DNA of 64,000 bases from Ilumatobacteraceae bacterium (lineage in GTDB: Bacteria; Actinomycetota; Acidimicrobiia; Acidimicrobiales; Ilumatobacteraceae), in the NCBI GenBank assembly GCA_025463305.1, contig JAOBWK010000088.1:21696-85695 (forward strand). Direction: 5' to 3'. The position numbers and the translations under genes are program-made. This document shows, one piece after another, positions 51,377 to 59,976 of this stretch. The stretch's first letter is position 1, and every line of letters starts with the position of its first letter. The notes beneath the pieces were generated by a model. That model searched no databases, was not told the origin of the DNA, and worked only from the letters and a program-made list of their open reading frames with translations.

Positions 51377-54214
51377 GTGCACGAATCAAGCGCCACGGGG
51401 GAACGGCACTTTGCGGGGACCCTGACCAGAATGGTCATCGACCACTGTCGTGCCCACGCGCCCGTGATCGAGCCCGAGGATCTGCTCGCCCTCGCCGGTG
51501 AGACACGCCCGCTCGAGGTGCTCACCAACGACGCCGGATGGAGCTCGTACCACGAGTTCCGCCGGTTCCTGGAGGCCGCTGCCGTCCTGCTCGGCGGCGT
51601 CGAGCGACTGCGGGACGTCGGCACCCATGCTGCGCTCGCGGCCGGCTCGATGCCCGAGGCCACCGGTGCGTTGCAGGACCTCGGTTCGCCCGAGGCGCTG
51701 TTCGAACTGGTCGGTGCTGGGCAGAACAGCATCCTGCCGGTGCTGGAGACGGCGACCGAGCAGATCGACACCAACGACTGGGCCATCCGCAGCCGGCTCA
51801 AGGACGGTCTCGAGCCGTTCCCCGAGCTGTGTGCGTTCATCGTCGGGCTCGACATGCTGCTGCCCGCGCTGTTCGGCTTCGCCGGCGTCACCACCGAGGA
51901 GGAGACGTGCGTCTGCAACGGCGACGACTGGTGCACCGTGCGGGTGCGCTGGCCGGAGACCGACGCGACATCGCGCCAGTTGGCCGTGCTGGAGACCAAG
52001 GTCCAGCTGAGCGAGCTGCGTCTGGAGGCCTTCCAGCGGATCCTCGGTGAGCTCGTGTCGGCCGACGACCTCTCCACCATGCTCAGCCGAGTGGTCGAGT
52101 CCGCGGCCCACGCGGTCCGCGCCTCCGGGTTCGTGCTCGCCCTCGAACCGCTGTCGTGGTCGGGTCGCCACGTGTACGGCAAGGGCATCACCGACGACGA
52201 GGCCATCACCATCGCGTGCGAGGTGCTGTTGCTCGACGACCCCGACGAGTGGACCGGTGGGATCGCGGTCGACATCGCGTCGACCCGCCAGAACTACGGC
52301 CGGCTCGTCGCGCTCGACAGCACCGGCAGCCTGATGCCACACGAGCGCAACCTGCTCGAGGCGTATGCGCGGATCGTGGCCACGGCGATGGACTCGGCGA
52401 CCGCGCTCGAAGAGGCCCGCCGGCAGGCCCGCACCGCGCACACGTTGCTCAACCTCTCGACAGCGCTCGCGCAGATCGCCACCACGGACGAGATGGCGGC
52501 GAAGATCGCCCAGGCGATCCCGATCGTGGTCGACTGCGACCGGGCGCTCGTGGTGCTGCTCGACACCGCCGCCGGCGAGGCGCGCGTCGTCGCATCGCAG
52601 GGCTTCGGCCCGTCCGTGACCGGTGCCCGCGTGCCGATGCTGGGCGACGGGCTGTTCGGTCGGCTGCGCTTCTACGACGTGCGCGACGCTCGCGAGCCAC
52701 TGCGCACGTTCATGCGCCAGACCGGCATGTCGGCGATGGTCAGCGTGCCGGTGATGGTCGACGACGTGACGGTCGGCAGCCTCGTCGCCGCGGTCACCGA
52801 TCGGCCCGAGCGCCTCGCCCCGTCGATCGAGCTGGAGGAGCGCCTCCGCGGCCTCGCCGGCCAGGGTTCGACCGCGCTGCGCAACGCCGCGCTGGTCGAG
52901 CAGATCAGCCACCAGGCGATGCACGACAGCCTCACCGGGCTGCCCAACCGCACGCTCATCCTCGATCGGGCCGAGCAGATGCTGGCCCGCTCGCAACGCG
53001 GCCACACACCGTGTGCGGCGCTGTACATCGACATCGACGGATTCAAGGACGTCAACGACATGTTCGGCCACGCAGCCGGCGACGAGCTGCTGTGCGCGGT
53101 CGCGACGCGACTGACGAGCTCGACGCGCGCATCCGACACGGTCGGTCGGCTCGGCGGCGACGAGTTCGTGGTGCTCACCGAGGGCGACTCGCTCGACGCC
53201 GGTCCGGAGTGCGTGGCCGAGCGGCTGTTGAGCGTGCTGCGCGAGCCGTACCGGCTCAGCGATGTGGCGCATCCGGTGCAGGTGACCGCGAGCATCGGCA
53301 TCGCCGAGGGCCATCGCGGCAGTGCCAGCGACCTGCTGCGCGACGCCGACCTCGCGCTCTACCGCGGCAAGGCCGACGGCAAGAACCGCTACGTCACGTT
53401 CGCCGCCGAGATGCAGACCGCGCTGGTCGACCGCCTGCAACTCGAGGGCAGCCTGCGCCGGGCGCTCGCAGCCGACGAGTTCTTCGTGCTGTACCAGCCG
53501 ATCTTCGATCTCGACGACCAGCGGATCACCGGTGCCGAGGCGCTGCTGCGCTGGCGTCGCGCCGATGGTTCGGTGGTGATGCCCGACGCGTTCATCCCCT
53601 TGCTCGAAGAGAGCGGGATGATCGTCGAGGTCGGTCGCTGGGTGCTCCACGCGGCGTGCCAGCAGGCGGCGCGGTGGGCCCGCAGCGGATGCCGTCTCGA
53701 CATCTCGGTCAACCTCTCGGCGCGGCAGCTCGATCAGGAATCGCTCATCGATGACGTGATCGAGGCGCTGCGCTCGAGCGGGCTGTCGAGCGACGCGCTC
53801 ACCCTCGAGATCACCGAGACCGCGGTGATGCGCGACCCCGCGCGGACGCTGCGGATCCTCAGCGCGATCCAGGACCTCGGCGTGCGCATCGCGATCGACG
53901 ACTTCGGCACGGGCTACTCGTCGCTCGCGTACCTGCAGCAGTTCCCCATCGACACGATCAAGATCGATCGCTCGTTCATCCAGGGGATCTCGACGTCCGA
54001 CGAATCGAAGGCGCTGATCCGCACGCTCGTGCAGCTCGGCAAGACGCTCGGTCTGCGCACGCTCGCCGAAGGCATCGAGAGCTGCGAGCAGCTCGCGGTG
54101 CTGCGCGGCGAGCACTGCGACAGCGGACAGGGCTACCTGATCGCCCGCCCGCTCGAGGCCGCCAAGCTCGAGCTGCTGCTCGCCGAGCAGTCGCCCTCCC
54201 TCGCTGCGTCCTGA
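51377..54214 (+). CDS. GGDEF/EAL protein with V4R-like N-terminus and two GAF-type domains
   Basis: 945 residues from GTG 51377; ATG 51431 is an alternative. The N-terminal 190 residues look like a heme-NO/V4R-type ligand domain, ending in a Cys cluster (C178, C180, C186, in CVCNGDDWC). Two GAF-like regions follow (about 225-355 and 370-505). GGDEF at 593-597 is intact, with ALYIDIDGFKDVND; EAL at 721-723, with DDFGTGYSSLAYL and KIDRSFIQG, is also intact. It may both make and degrade cyclic di-GMP. Orn at 28848 could finish pGpG. Confidence 0.9.
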   Translation: MHESSATGERHFAGTLTRMVIDHCRAHAPVIEPEDLLALAGETRPLEVLTNDAGWSSYHEFRRFLEAAAVLLGGVERLRDVGTHAALAAGSMPEATGALQDLGSPEALFELVGAGQNSILPVLETATEQIDTNDWAIRSRLKDGLEPFPELCAFIVGLDMLLPALFGFAGVTTEEETCVCNGDDWCTVRVRWPETDATSRQLAVLETKVQLSELRLEAFQRILGELVSADDLSTMLSRVVESAAHAVRASGFVLALEPLSWSGRHVYGKGITDDEAITIACEVLLLDDPDEWTGGIAVDIASTRQNYGRLVALDSTGSLMPHERNLLEAYARIVATAMDSATALEEARRQARTAHTLLNLSTALAQIATTDEMAAKIAQAIPIVVDCDRALVVLLDTAAGEARVVASQGFGPSVTGARVPMLGDGLFGRLRFYDVRDAREPLRTFMRQTGMSAMVSVPVMVDDVTVGSLVAAVTDRPERLAPSIELEERLRGLAGQGSTALRNAALVEQISHQAMHDSLTGLPNRTLILDRAEQMLARSQRGHTPCAALYIDIDGFKDVNDMFGHAAGDELLCAVATRLTSSTRASDTVGRLGGDEFVVLTEGDSLDAGPECVAERLLSVLREPYRLSDVAHPVQVTASIGIAEGHRGSASDLLRDADLALYRGKADGKNRYVTFAAEMQTALVDRLQLEGSLRRALAADEFFVLYQPIFDLDDQRITGAEALLRWRRADGSVVMPDAFIPLLEESGMIVEVGRWVLHAACQQAARWARSGCRLDISVNLSARQLDQESLIDDVIEALRSSGLSSDALTLEITETAVMRDPARTLRILSAIQDLGVRIAIDDFGTGYSSLAYLQQFPIDTIKIDRSFIQGISTSDESKALIRTLVQLGKTLGLRTLAEGIESCEQLAVLRGEHCDSGQGYLIARPLEAAKLELLLAEQSPSLAAS

Positions 54215-54252
54215 GCGCGTCGATCGATCATCCCCGCGAGGGCGTAGCGTCC

Positions 54253-54642
54253 GTGATCGTGGACCTCGACGAGCGACTGCAGACCGAACGGAACATCTGG
54301 ATCGCGACGGTCTCGCCCGACGGGCGTCCGCACCTCACGCCGATCTGGTTCGTGTGGCAGGGGGCGCGGATGTGGATCTGCACCGGTGCGTCGGCGGTGA
54401 AGACCCGCAACGTCCGCCGCGAGCCGCACGTGATGGTGAGCCTGGAGAGTGGCGATTCGCCGGTGGTCGGCGTCGGCACCGTCGTGGTCCACGAACGGCC
54501 CTACCCGCCAGCCGTCGTCGACGCGTTCGCCACCAAGTTCGAGTGGGACATCACAGATCCCGACGACAAGGACGGCCCGTTCGAAGCCCTGTGGGAGATC
54601 ACCATCGAGCGCTGGCTGATGGGCGGTCCTCCCGGCGCCTGA
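54253..54642 (+). CDS. PPOX-class split-barrel flavin/F420 protein
   Basis: 129 residues from GTG 54253. A pyridoxamine-oxidase-like split beta-barrel: NIWIATVSPDGRPHLTPIWFVW, CTGASAVKTRNVRREPHVMVSLES. Actinobacterial proteins of this size often bind F420, FMN or heme. No substrate can be assigned. 29 bases before ltrA. Confidence 0.75.
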   Translation: MIVDLDERLQTERNIWIATVSPDGRPHLTPIWFVWQGARMWICTGASAVKTRNVRREPHVMVSLESGDSPVVGVGTVVVHERPYPPAVVDAFATKFEWDITDPDDKDGPFEALWEITIERWLMGGPPGA

Positions 54643-54670
54643 GCGGGGTGAGGTCGCCTACCGTGTCGGC

Positions 54671-55840
54671 ATGAGCGAGCCGATCGCCGATCAGCAGGTG
54701 ACGACTCTCGAGCTGTTCCTCGACCTCGTCTTCGTGTTCACGGTGACCCAGCTGACCGCGCTCGTGTCGGGCAGCCATCCGTGGACCACCGATGGCAAGG
54801 CGGCCCTGATCCTGGTCGTCACCTGGTGGATGTACGACGGTTATGTGTGGCTGACCGGCAACGTCGACCTCGGGCGCCTGCGGGCGCGCTTCGCCGTGTT
54901 CGTCGGCATGGGCGGGTTCCTCACGATGGCGATCGCCATCCCGAGTGCGTTCGGTGCGCGTGCGACCATCCCCGGCGACGGTGGCGTCACGTTCGGAGTC
55001 GCCTTCCTGGTCGTGACGGTCGTGCACATGGCTCTGTTCGCAACGGCGCCGAACCAGTCGGCGCACGCGATCTGGCGGATCGCTCCCTTCAACGTCGGCG
55101 GCGCGCTGCTCGTCGGTGGCGCCGGCTTCGTCGATCGGGACTGGCGCTGGGTGCTGTGGGCGGCCGGTGCCGGCGTGATGTTGTCGAGCTCGCTCTTCGG
55201 ACGCATCCGGGGCTGGTCGGTGAGCGCGAACCACTTCGTCGAACGGCACGGTCTGGTGATCATCGTCGCCCTCGGCGAGAGCGTCGTCGATGTCGGTGCC
55301 GGGGCATCGGGCGCACCGATCGGCGGCGAGCTGATCATGTCAGCGATGCTGGGACTGGCCTTGAGCGCGTCGTTGTGGTGGCTCTACTTCGACCGTGACG
55401 ATGCGAGAGCAGGCGAGACGATGACCGCCGAGCAGGGTGACAGCCGTGCCCGCCTCGGGCTCCGGTTGGCGTACACACACCTCGCGATGATCGCCGGGAT
55501 CGTCGTGATGTCGGCCGGGGTCAAGCTCGTCATCGCGAATCCGGGGCGTCGCGCGACTTCGAGCGACGCCGCGAACCTCGCGGTCGGCGCCGCGGTCTAC
55601 CTGCTCGCGGAGTCGTGGTTCCGCTCCACGATGGGCTCCCGGCGGAGCATCGCTGCGTTCGTTGCAGCGGTGCTGTTGGTGTCGACGATCGCGCTCGGGA
55701 CGCGCGTCAGCGGTGTCGCCCAGCTCGGCGCCTGCGTGCTGGTGATGGTCGGCGTGATCGCGATCGAACGACAGCGCGCCGTGGTCACGCCGTCAGGTCG
55801 ACGAGGACCTGTCCGCGTGCGTCGACGATCTGTGCCGTGA
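54671..55840 (+). CDS. low temperature requirement protein A (LtrA) family membrane protein
   Basis: 389 residues with about ten helices. Family landmarks: TTLELFLDLVFVFTVTQLTALV near the N-terminus and ERHGLVIIVALGESVVDVGAG mid-protein. LtrA of Listeria is needed for growth in the cold; biochemical function unknown. Its 3' end overlaps the convergent gene at 55785 by 56 bases. Confidence 0.88.
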   Translation: MSEPIADQQVTTLELFLDLVFVFTVTQLTALVSGSHPWTTDGKAALILVVTWWMYDGYVWLTGNVDLGRLRARFAVFVGMGGFLTMAIAIPSAFGARATIPGDGGVTFGVAFLVVTVVHMALFATAPNQSAHAIWRIAPFNVGGALLVGGAGFVDRDWRWVLWAAGAGVMLSSSLFGRIRGWSVSANHFVERHGLVIIVALGESVVDVGAGASGAPIGGELIMSAMLGLALSASLWWLYFDRDDARAGETMTAEQGDSRARLGLRLAYTHLAMIAGIVVMSAGVKLVIANPGRRATSSDAANLAVGAAVYLLAESWFRSTMGSRRSIAAFVAAVLLVSTIALGTRVSGVAQLGACVLVMVGVIAIERQRAVVTPSGRRGPVRVRRRSVP

Positions 55841-57683
55841 AGCGCGCCACCGAGCTGAAGGCGTAGGCGGCGCCGACCCGTGTCGAGTCCTTCGCCCTGG
55901 ACAGCGGTACCTGGGTGGGCACGCTGTCGCCCACCGTGATCTGCAGCGAGGCGCCGGCCGGGAACGTCGGCACGGGATCGCTCACGTAGACGACCACGGT
56001 GGCATCGAGCCCGACGTAGGTCGTCAGCGCCGGTTCTGCCGACGTGAACATCGTGAAGCCCGAGGGGACGGCACCGGCAACGGTCGACTGTGGCGACTTC
56101 TGCTCATCGATCGAGATCATCGGCGGGTCACCTGCCGCGAATGCGACGGTCCACGTGTCGCCGACCGTCGTGGTGGCCATGCCGATGGTGGCGTAGGACG
56201 AGTCGCCGACGGAGTGTTCGGTGGTGTGCGTGCCGGTCCCGCGGATGATCGTGCGCAGCTGGGTGAACCACTCGTCGAGCGTCGCTCTCCGAGTCGCTTC
56301 GGCGATGGTGAGCAGCTCGGCGACGTCCGGGGTGCCGGACACCACGACGGTGTCGGTCCCGTCGTGCCACATCACGAACGGTGACGAGCCCGCCGTCGCG
56401 CCCGACTGACCGACGACCATCGTCCGGCCACCGGATGTCACCGTGCGGTTCGGCGCCAGGCCTTCGGCCGTGGCGTCGGCCGAGGCCGGCGTCAGCAGCG
56501 CGGTGATCGCGAGGTCGTTGGGCGCCTGCGGGCCGGAGGCGACGGTGACGCTCTCCGTTCCCTCGGGCGTCTGGTAGAGCGCAGTCCGCTCGGTGGACAC
56601 GACCGGTGACTCGACGTCGCCACCGTCGACCCACGACGCCGAGAGCACGTCGAGTCCGTCGAGGACATCGGCGGCCGCGGGTCCGACGACGAGCCGTCCG
56701 TCCTCGGCGATCGACGACGCGTGCACGACGCCGATGATCTCGTCGTCCGACAGGCCCGAGGCAGCGATGCGCACGGTCGAGCGATCGTCGAGCGTCGTCA
56801 CGAGCTGTCGGATGCCGTCGGGATCGGTCTGTTGCAGCGCGACCCGGTCTCGGATGCGGATCCGCTGGAGCTGCTGCCCGCCGGCGTCGACGCTGAAATC
56901 ACCGTACGGGTTGGTCATGACCGCCAACCATCGGCCCTCGGTGTGCGTCGCGCCGGGCGCGGCCCAGACGGACAGCCACGGTCGGATCGACACGTCGTCC
57001 TCGTTCGCCGAGAAGTAGGCGCCGTTCGCCACGAAGCCAGCCGGGAGCGGATCGGCGATGTAGCCGGGCTGAGTGGCCGGCGCGGCGGTGGTTGCCGGCG
57101 CGTCGGTCGCGTCCGGTGCAGTCGGGTCGGAGACAGTGGCCGGCGTCGTCGTGGCCGGGTTCGTCGTCGTCACCGTCCCGGTGCTCGCCGATGTCGATGT
57201 GGTCCGGATCACCGCGTCCGCCTGGTTGCTCGTCGATCGGCTGTCGCCCGGTCTCGCGATCAGCACCGCGGCGGAGACCAGCACGGCGACGGCCGCACAG
57301 GCGACGACGATGCGTCGGCGGGTGCGAGCTGGCGGCGCACCATGCGAGGGCGCCCCGTCGCCGAGTGTGATCGCGGCGCGAGCCTCCGCGCGCATCCGAT
57401 CGTCGAGCCACACCTCGTGCGCCGCGGCAGCCGGCGAGTCTGCCGCGTCCGCATCCGACGTGCCGGCGAGCTCGATCGCGGTGGTCCGCCACCACGCCGC
57501 GTCGCAGTCCAAGGAGCCGAGGCGCGCGGCGTCGCGACCTGCATGGACATACACGGCCGAGAGCAGATCCTGTGCTCGACGGTGATCGCCGTTCGTGAGG
57601 CGGCACAGGAGCGCGAACGTCGCCGGCGCGGTCTCCTCGAAGCACGCCATCAACCCATCGTCGTCACCGCCCCGGAGCAGCAC
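55785..57683 (-). CDS. single-pass membrane protein: sigma-region-2-like cytoplasmic domain plus large ectodomain
   Basis: 632 residues from GTG 57683. Residues 8-65 (MACFEETAPATFALLCRLTNGDHRRAQDLLSAVYV...) resemble ECF sigma region 2. A HEVWLDDRMRAEARAAITLGD block, shared with the paralogue at 59236, follows. Then a basic cluster (ARTRRR), a membrane helix (IVVACAAVAVLVSAAVLIA), a Thr/Ala/Pro linker and about 420 extracellular residues with repeated strand patterns. A region-4-like part is missing here. It starts one base after the stop of the paralogue, so both are one operon. Such a chain may sense an outside signal; no ligand is evident. Confidence 0.7.
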   Translation of the reverse strand: MLLRGGDDDGLMACFEETAPATFALLCRLTNGDHRRAQDLLSAVYVHAGRDAARLGSLDCDAAWWRTTAIELAGTSDADAADSPAAAAHEVWLDDRMRAEARAAITLGDGAPSHGAPPARTRRRIVVACAAVAVLVSAAVLIARPGDSRSTSNQADAVIRTTSTSASTGTVTTTNPATTTPATVSDPTAPDATDAPATTAAPATQPGYIADPLPAGFVANGAYFSANEDDVSIRPWLSVWAAPGATHTEGRWLAVMTNPYGDFSVDAGGQQLQRIRIRDRVALQQTDPDGIRQLVTTLDDRSTVRIAASGLSDDEIIGVVHASSIAEDGRLVVGPAAADVLDGLDVLSASWVDGGDVESPVVSTERTALYQTPEGTESVTVASGPQAPNDLAITALLTPASADATAEGLAPNRTVTSGGRTMVVGQSGATAGSSPFVMWHDGTDTVVVSGTPDVAELLTIAEATRRATLDEWFTQLRTIIRGTGTHTTEHSVGDSSYATIGMATTTVGDTWTVAFAAGDPPMISIDEQKSPQSTVAGAVPSGFTMFTSAEPALTTYVGLDATVVVYVSDPVPTFPAGASLQITVGDSVPTQVPLSRAKDSTRVGAAYAFSSVARFTAQIVDARGQVLVDLTA

Positions 57684-57684
57684 G

Positions 57685-59208
57685 TCAGTGGTCCAGCGTG
57701 GCGACGGCGGTGCCGTCCGGTCCGACCACGGCGGCGGTGTAGTCGGCCCGTTCGCTGAACACGTACGCCGCGCCGTACAGCGAGCCGTCGCCGACCTGGA
57801 CGATCGGCACGACGTGCTGCTGCCCGCCGACGGTGACGGCGAAGTTGCTGGCCGATGGTGGGTGGTCGAAGATCACCACGACGGCTGTGGCCTCTCTGGA
57901 GTTCACCTCGATCAGCGGGTGAGCCGGATCGGCCGCGACGGCGAGGAGCGTCTGCGCACCGTCGAACGGGGACGATCCGGTGGACGAAGGGTCGGCCACA
58001 CGCTGCTCGTCGATCGCCAGGGTCGTCGATGCCCCGGCGATCAGGGTCACGTCGTACGAGATGCCCGACGTCGTGGTGACCTGGCCGAGTGCGCCCGTCG
58101 CCGATGGCCCCGGGTCGTCGTTGGTCTGATCGACCGTGATGGGCGAGGTCGTGTGCAACCGTTCCCACTCGTCAGCGTTCGCCGGTCTCGCCGACCGGGC
58201 GGCATCGAACAGCACGTCGAGTCCGACGAGCCCGATGATCATCACCGTGCGGCCACCCTGGTGCCACGCGATGTATTGGAACGGCGGCGCGCCGGGCTGC
58301 GAGAGCGCGGCGATCGACTGGAGCCGGCCGGTGTGCATCAGCTGGCCGTTGATCGTGATCGTGCGGTCCGGGGCGAACGCCGCAGCATCGTCGGTGGATG
58401 CGGAGGCGAGGAGGTTGCCGATCGTGATGTCGTTGGGCTGCTGATCGCCGACGAGGACGGAGACGAACTGGCGCCCGTCGGGCGACTCGTAGGAGGCCCG
58501 GACCCCGTCGGTGAGCCCGGTGATGACCTGGTAGTCGAGCACCGACTGCGTGGTGGCGCGGGACACCTGCAGATCGAGTCCGTCGAAGAACGCGCGCGAC
58601 GCGTCCCCGTAGACCGGGCGGTTGCCGTCACCGAAGGTGGTGTCCGCAGCCAGCCCGACCAGCTCGTCGTCGCTCACGTCACCACTCGCCTCCCAGCTGA
58701 TCTGCTGGCGGCCGGCGACCTCGACGGTGAGCCGGCGGACGCCGTCGTCGGTGAGCGTGAGCAGGCCGTTGAAACCGCTGACGTCGACGCGCTTGGAATG
58801 GGCGGCGAACACGTCGGGCGGGGCGAAATCGGTGGTGTCGACGGCGAGCACCGCGAACCAACGTCCGGAGGTGCGTCTCGCGTCCGGCGCCGCCCACAGC
58901 TCGAACCAGTTGGTGGGTGACTCGGTGGTGTCGGCCTGTCCTGCACCCGATGGAACGAGGCCGTCCGGGGCCGGGTCGAGCAGGTACCCGGTCGGCGCGA
59001 CGGCTCCCGTCGACGGGTCCACGACGACCGTGTCACCGGGGCTGGTCGTCTCCGAAGCGTCGGTGCCGTCGGTGGTCGCGACGGTGGTGGTGGTCACAGG
59101 TCGTGGAGCCGACGTCGCGGGCGCGGTGCCGAGCGGCAGCGAACGCTTCGGGGTGCTCGAGGGCGACAGCCACACGGCCAGCGCGACGAGCACCGCGCCG
59201 ACGGCCAC
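57685..59208 (-). CDS. membrane-anchored ectodomain, second half of a gene interrupted by TGA
   Basis: 507 residues from GTG 59208. An immediate membrane helix (AVGAVLVALAVWL) is followed by a Thr/Pro linker and about 430 extracellular residues, homologous in layout to the ectodomain of the 55785 gene (for example FELWAAPDARRTSGRWFAVL against LSVWAAPGATHTEGRWLAVM). It is in the same frame as the 59236-59916 gene and separated from it by a single TGA. Either it starts separately at GTG 59208 or the two are read together. Confidence 0.7.
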   Translation of the reverse strand: MAVGAVLVALAVWLSPSSTPKRSLPLGTAPATSAPRPVTTTTVATTDGTDASETTSPGDTVVVDPSTGAVAPTGYLLDPAPDGLVPSGAGQADTTESPTNWFELWAAPDARRTSGRWFAVLAVDTTDFAPPDVFAAHSKRVDVSGFNGLLTLTDDGVRRLTVEVAGRQQISWEASGDVSDDELVGLAADTTFGDGNRPVYGDASRAFFDGLDLQVSRATTQSVLDYQVITGLTDGVRASYESPDGRQFVSVLVGDQQPNDITIGNLLASASTDDAAAFAPDRTITINGQLMHTGRLQSIAALSQPGAPPFQYIAWHQGGRTVMIIGLVGLDVLFDAARSARPANADEWERLHTTSPITVDQTNDDPGPSATGALGQVTTTSGISYDVTLIAGASTTLAIDEQRVADPSSTGSSPFDGAQTLLAVAADPAHPLIEVNSREATAVVVIFDHPPSASNFAVTVGGQQHVVPIVQVGDGSLYGAAYVFSERADYTAAVVGPDGTAVATLDH

Positions 59209-59235
59209 GATGGCCCCGACCGTGATGACCCGCGA

Positions 59236-59916
59236 TCAACGCGGACGGACGAACTCCGGCGTCGGCCGGAACGACTGGTCGGTGTCGGATGGCGGACGAG
59301 AGGAGGAGCGATCAGGGACCGTGCCGGACGGCGCGCCGACGGGCATCACCGTGGCCGTCGTCGGAGCGGGCACCGGAACGTCGCGGCTCGAGTCGCCCGC
59401 CGCGACGGAGGCTCGGGCACGCGCCCGGGTGACGTCGTCGAACCACACCTCGCCGCGGCGGAGCGCAGCGGCCGGCGTCGCGCCATCGACCGTCAGCACG
59501 GCGACAGTGAGCGCGAGCGATCGGTCGACCTCGGCCTCGGTCGTGCCGAGCAGCGCCGCAACGGCATCGGTGGTGCGCTCCTCGACCAGGCGCAGGCTCG
59601 CGACGACGCGCTCGATCGGGGCCAGCGCAGCGGTGGGCGGTGCGCCGGCGGCGTCGCGTGGCGAAGCGCCGACCACGTACACGCTGTGGGCCGCGCCGAT
59701 CAGCCACCGGCGGTCGACGTCGATGCCGTCGGGCGACTTCGCCGCGGATCGCTCGAGGTACGCGAACGTGTCGACGAGCAGTTCGGCCGCCCGGTTCGCG
59801 TCGCCGGCGGTGAGCCGGGAGAGCACCGCGAAGACGATCGGCGCTGCGTCGTCGAAGCAGGCGACCACGCCCGAGCGATCGTCGGGCCCGACGGTGCGAA
59901 CCGTTTCGGGGGCCAT
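59236..59916 (-). CDS. sigma-factor-like cytoplasmic domain, first half of a gene interrupted by TGA
   Basis: 226 residues from ATG 59916. Residues 15-60 (GVVACFDDAAPIVFAVLSRLTAGDANRAAELLVDTFAYLERS) resemble sigma region 2 and match the paralogue. Residues 100-145 (IERVVASLRLVEERTTDAVAALLGTTEAEVDRSLA) resemble sigma region 4. The block GEVWFDDVTRARARASVAAGD is shared with the paralogue. It ends in RPR-TGA; reading on past the stop gives SRVITVGAIVAVGAVL..., the expected membrane helix. The DNA-binding basic residues of a true sigma factor are poor, so regulation by sequestration rather than promoter use is possible. Confidence 0.65.
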   Translation of the reverse strand: MAPETVRTVGPDDRSGVVACFDDAAPIVFAVLSRLTAGDANRAAELLVDTFAYLERSAAKSPDGIDVDRRWLIGAAHSVYVVGASPRDAAGAPPTAALAPIERVVASLRLVEERTTDAVAALLGTTEAEVDRSLALTVAVLTVDGATPAAALRRGEVWFDDVTRARARASVAAGDSSRDVPVPAPTTATVMPVGAPSGTVPDRSSSRPPSDTDQSFRPTPEFVRPR

Positions 59917-59976
59917 CGACCGCAGGCTACCGCCCGTGGTGGTGGCGGTCGCCGCGACCTCGCTGTGGAGATCTGG

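Noticed and set aside
59236..59238. TGA read as selenocysteine
   Set aside because: No SECIS-like stem-loop is evident next to the codon, the homologous position is basic rather than Cys, and no Sec family is involved.
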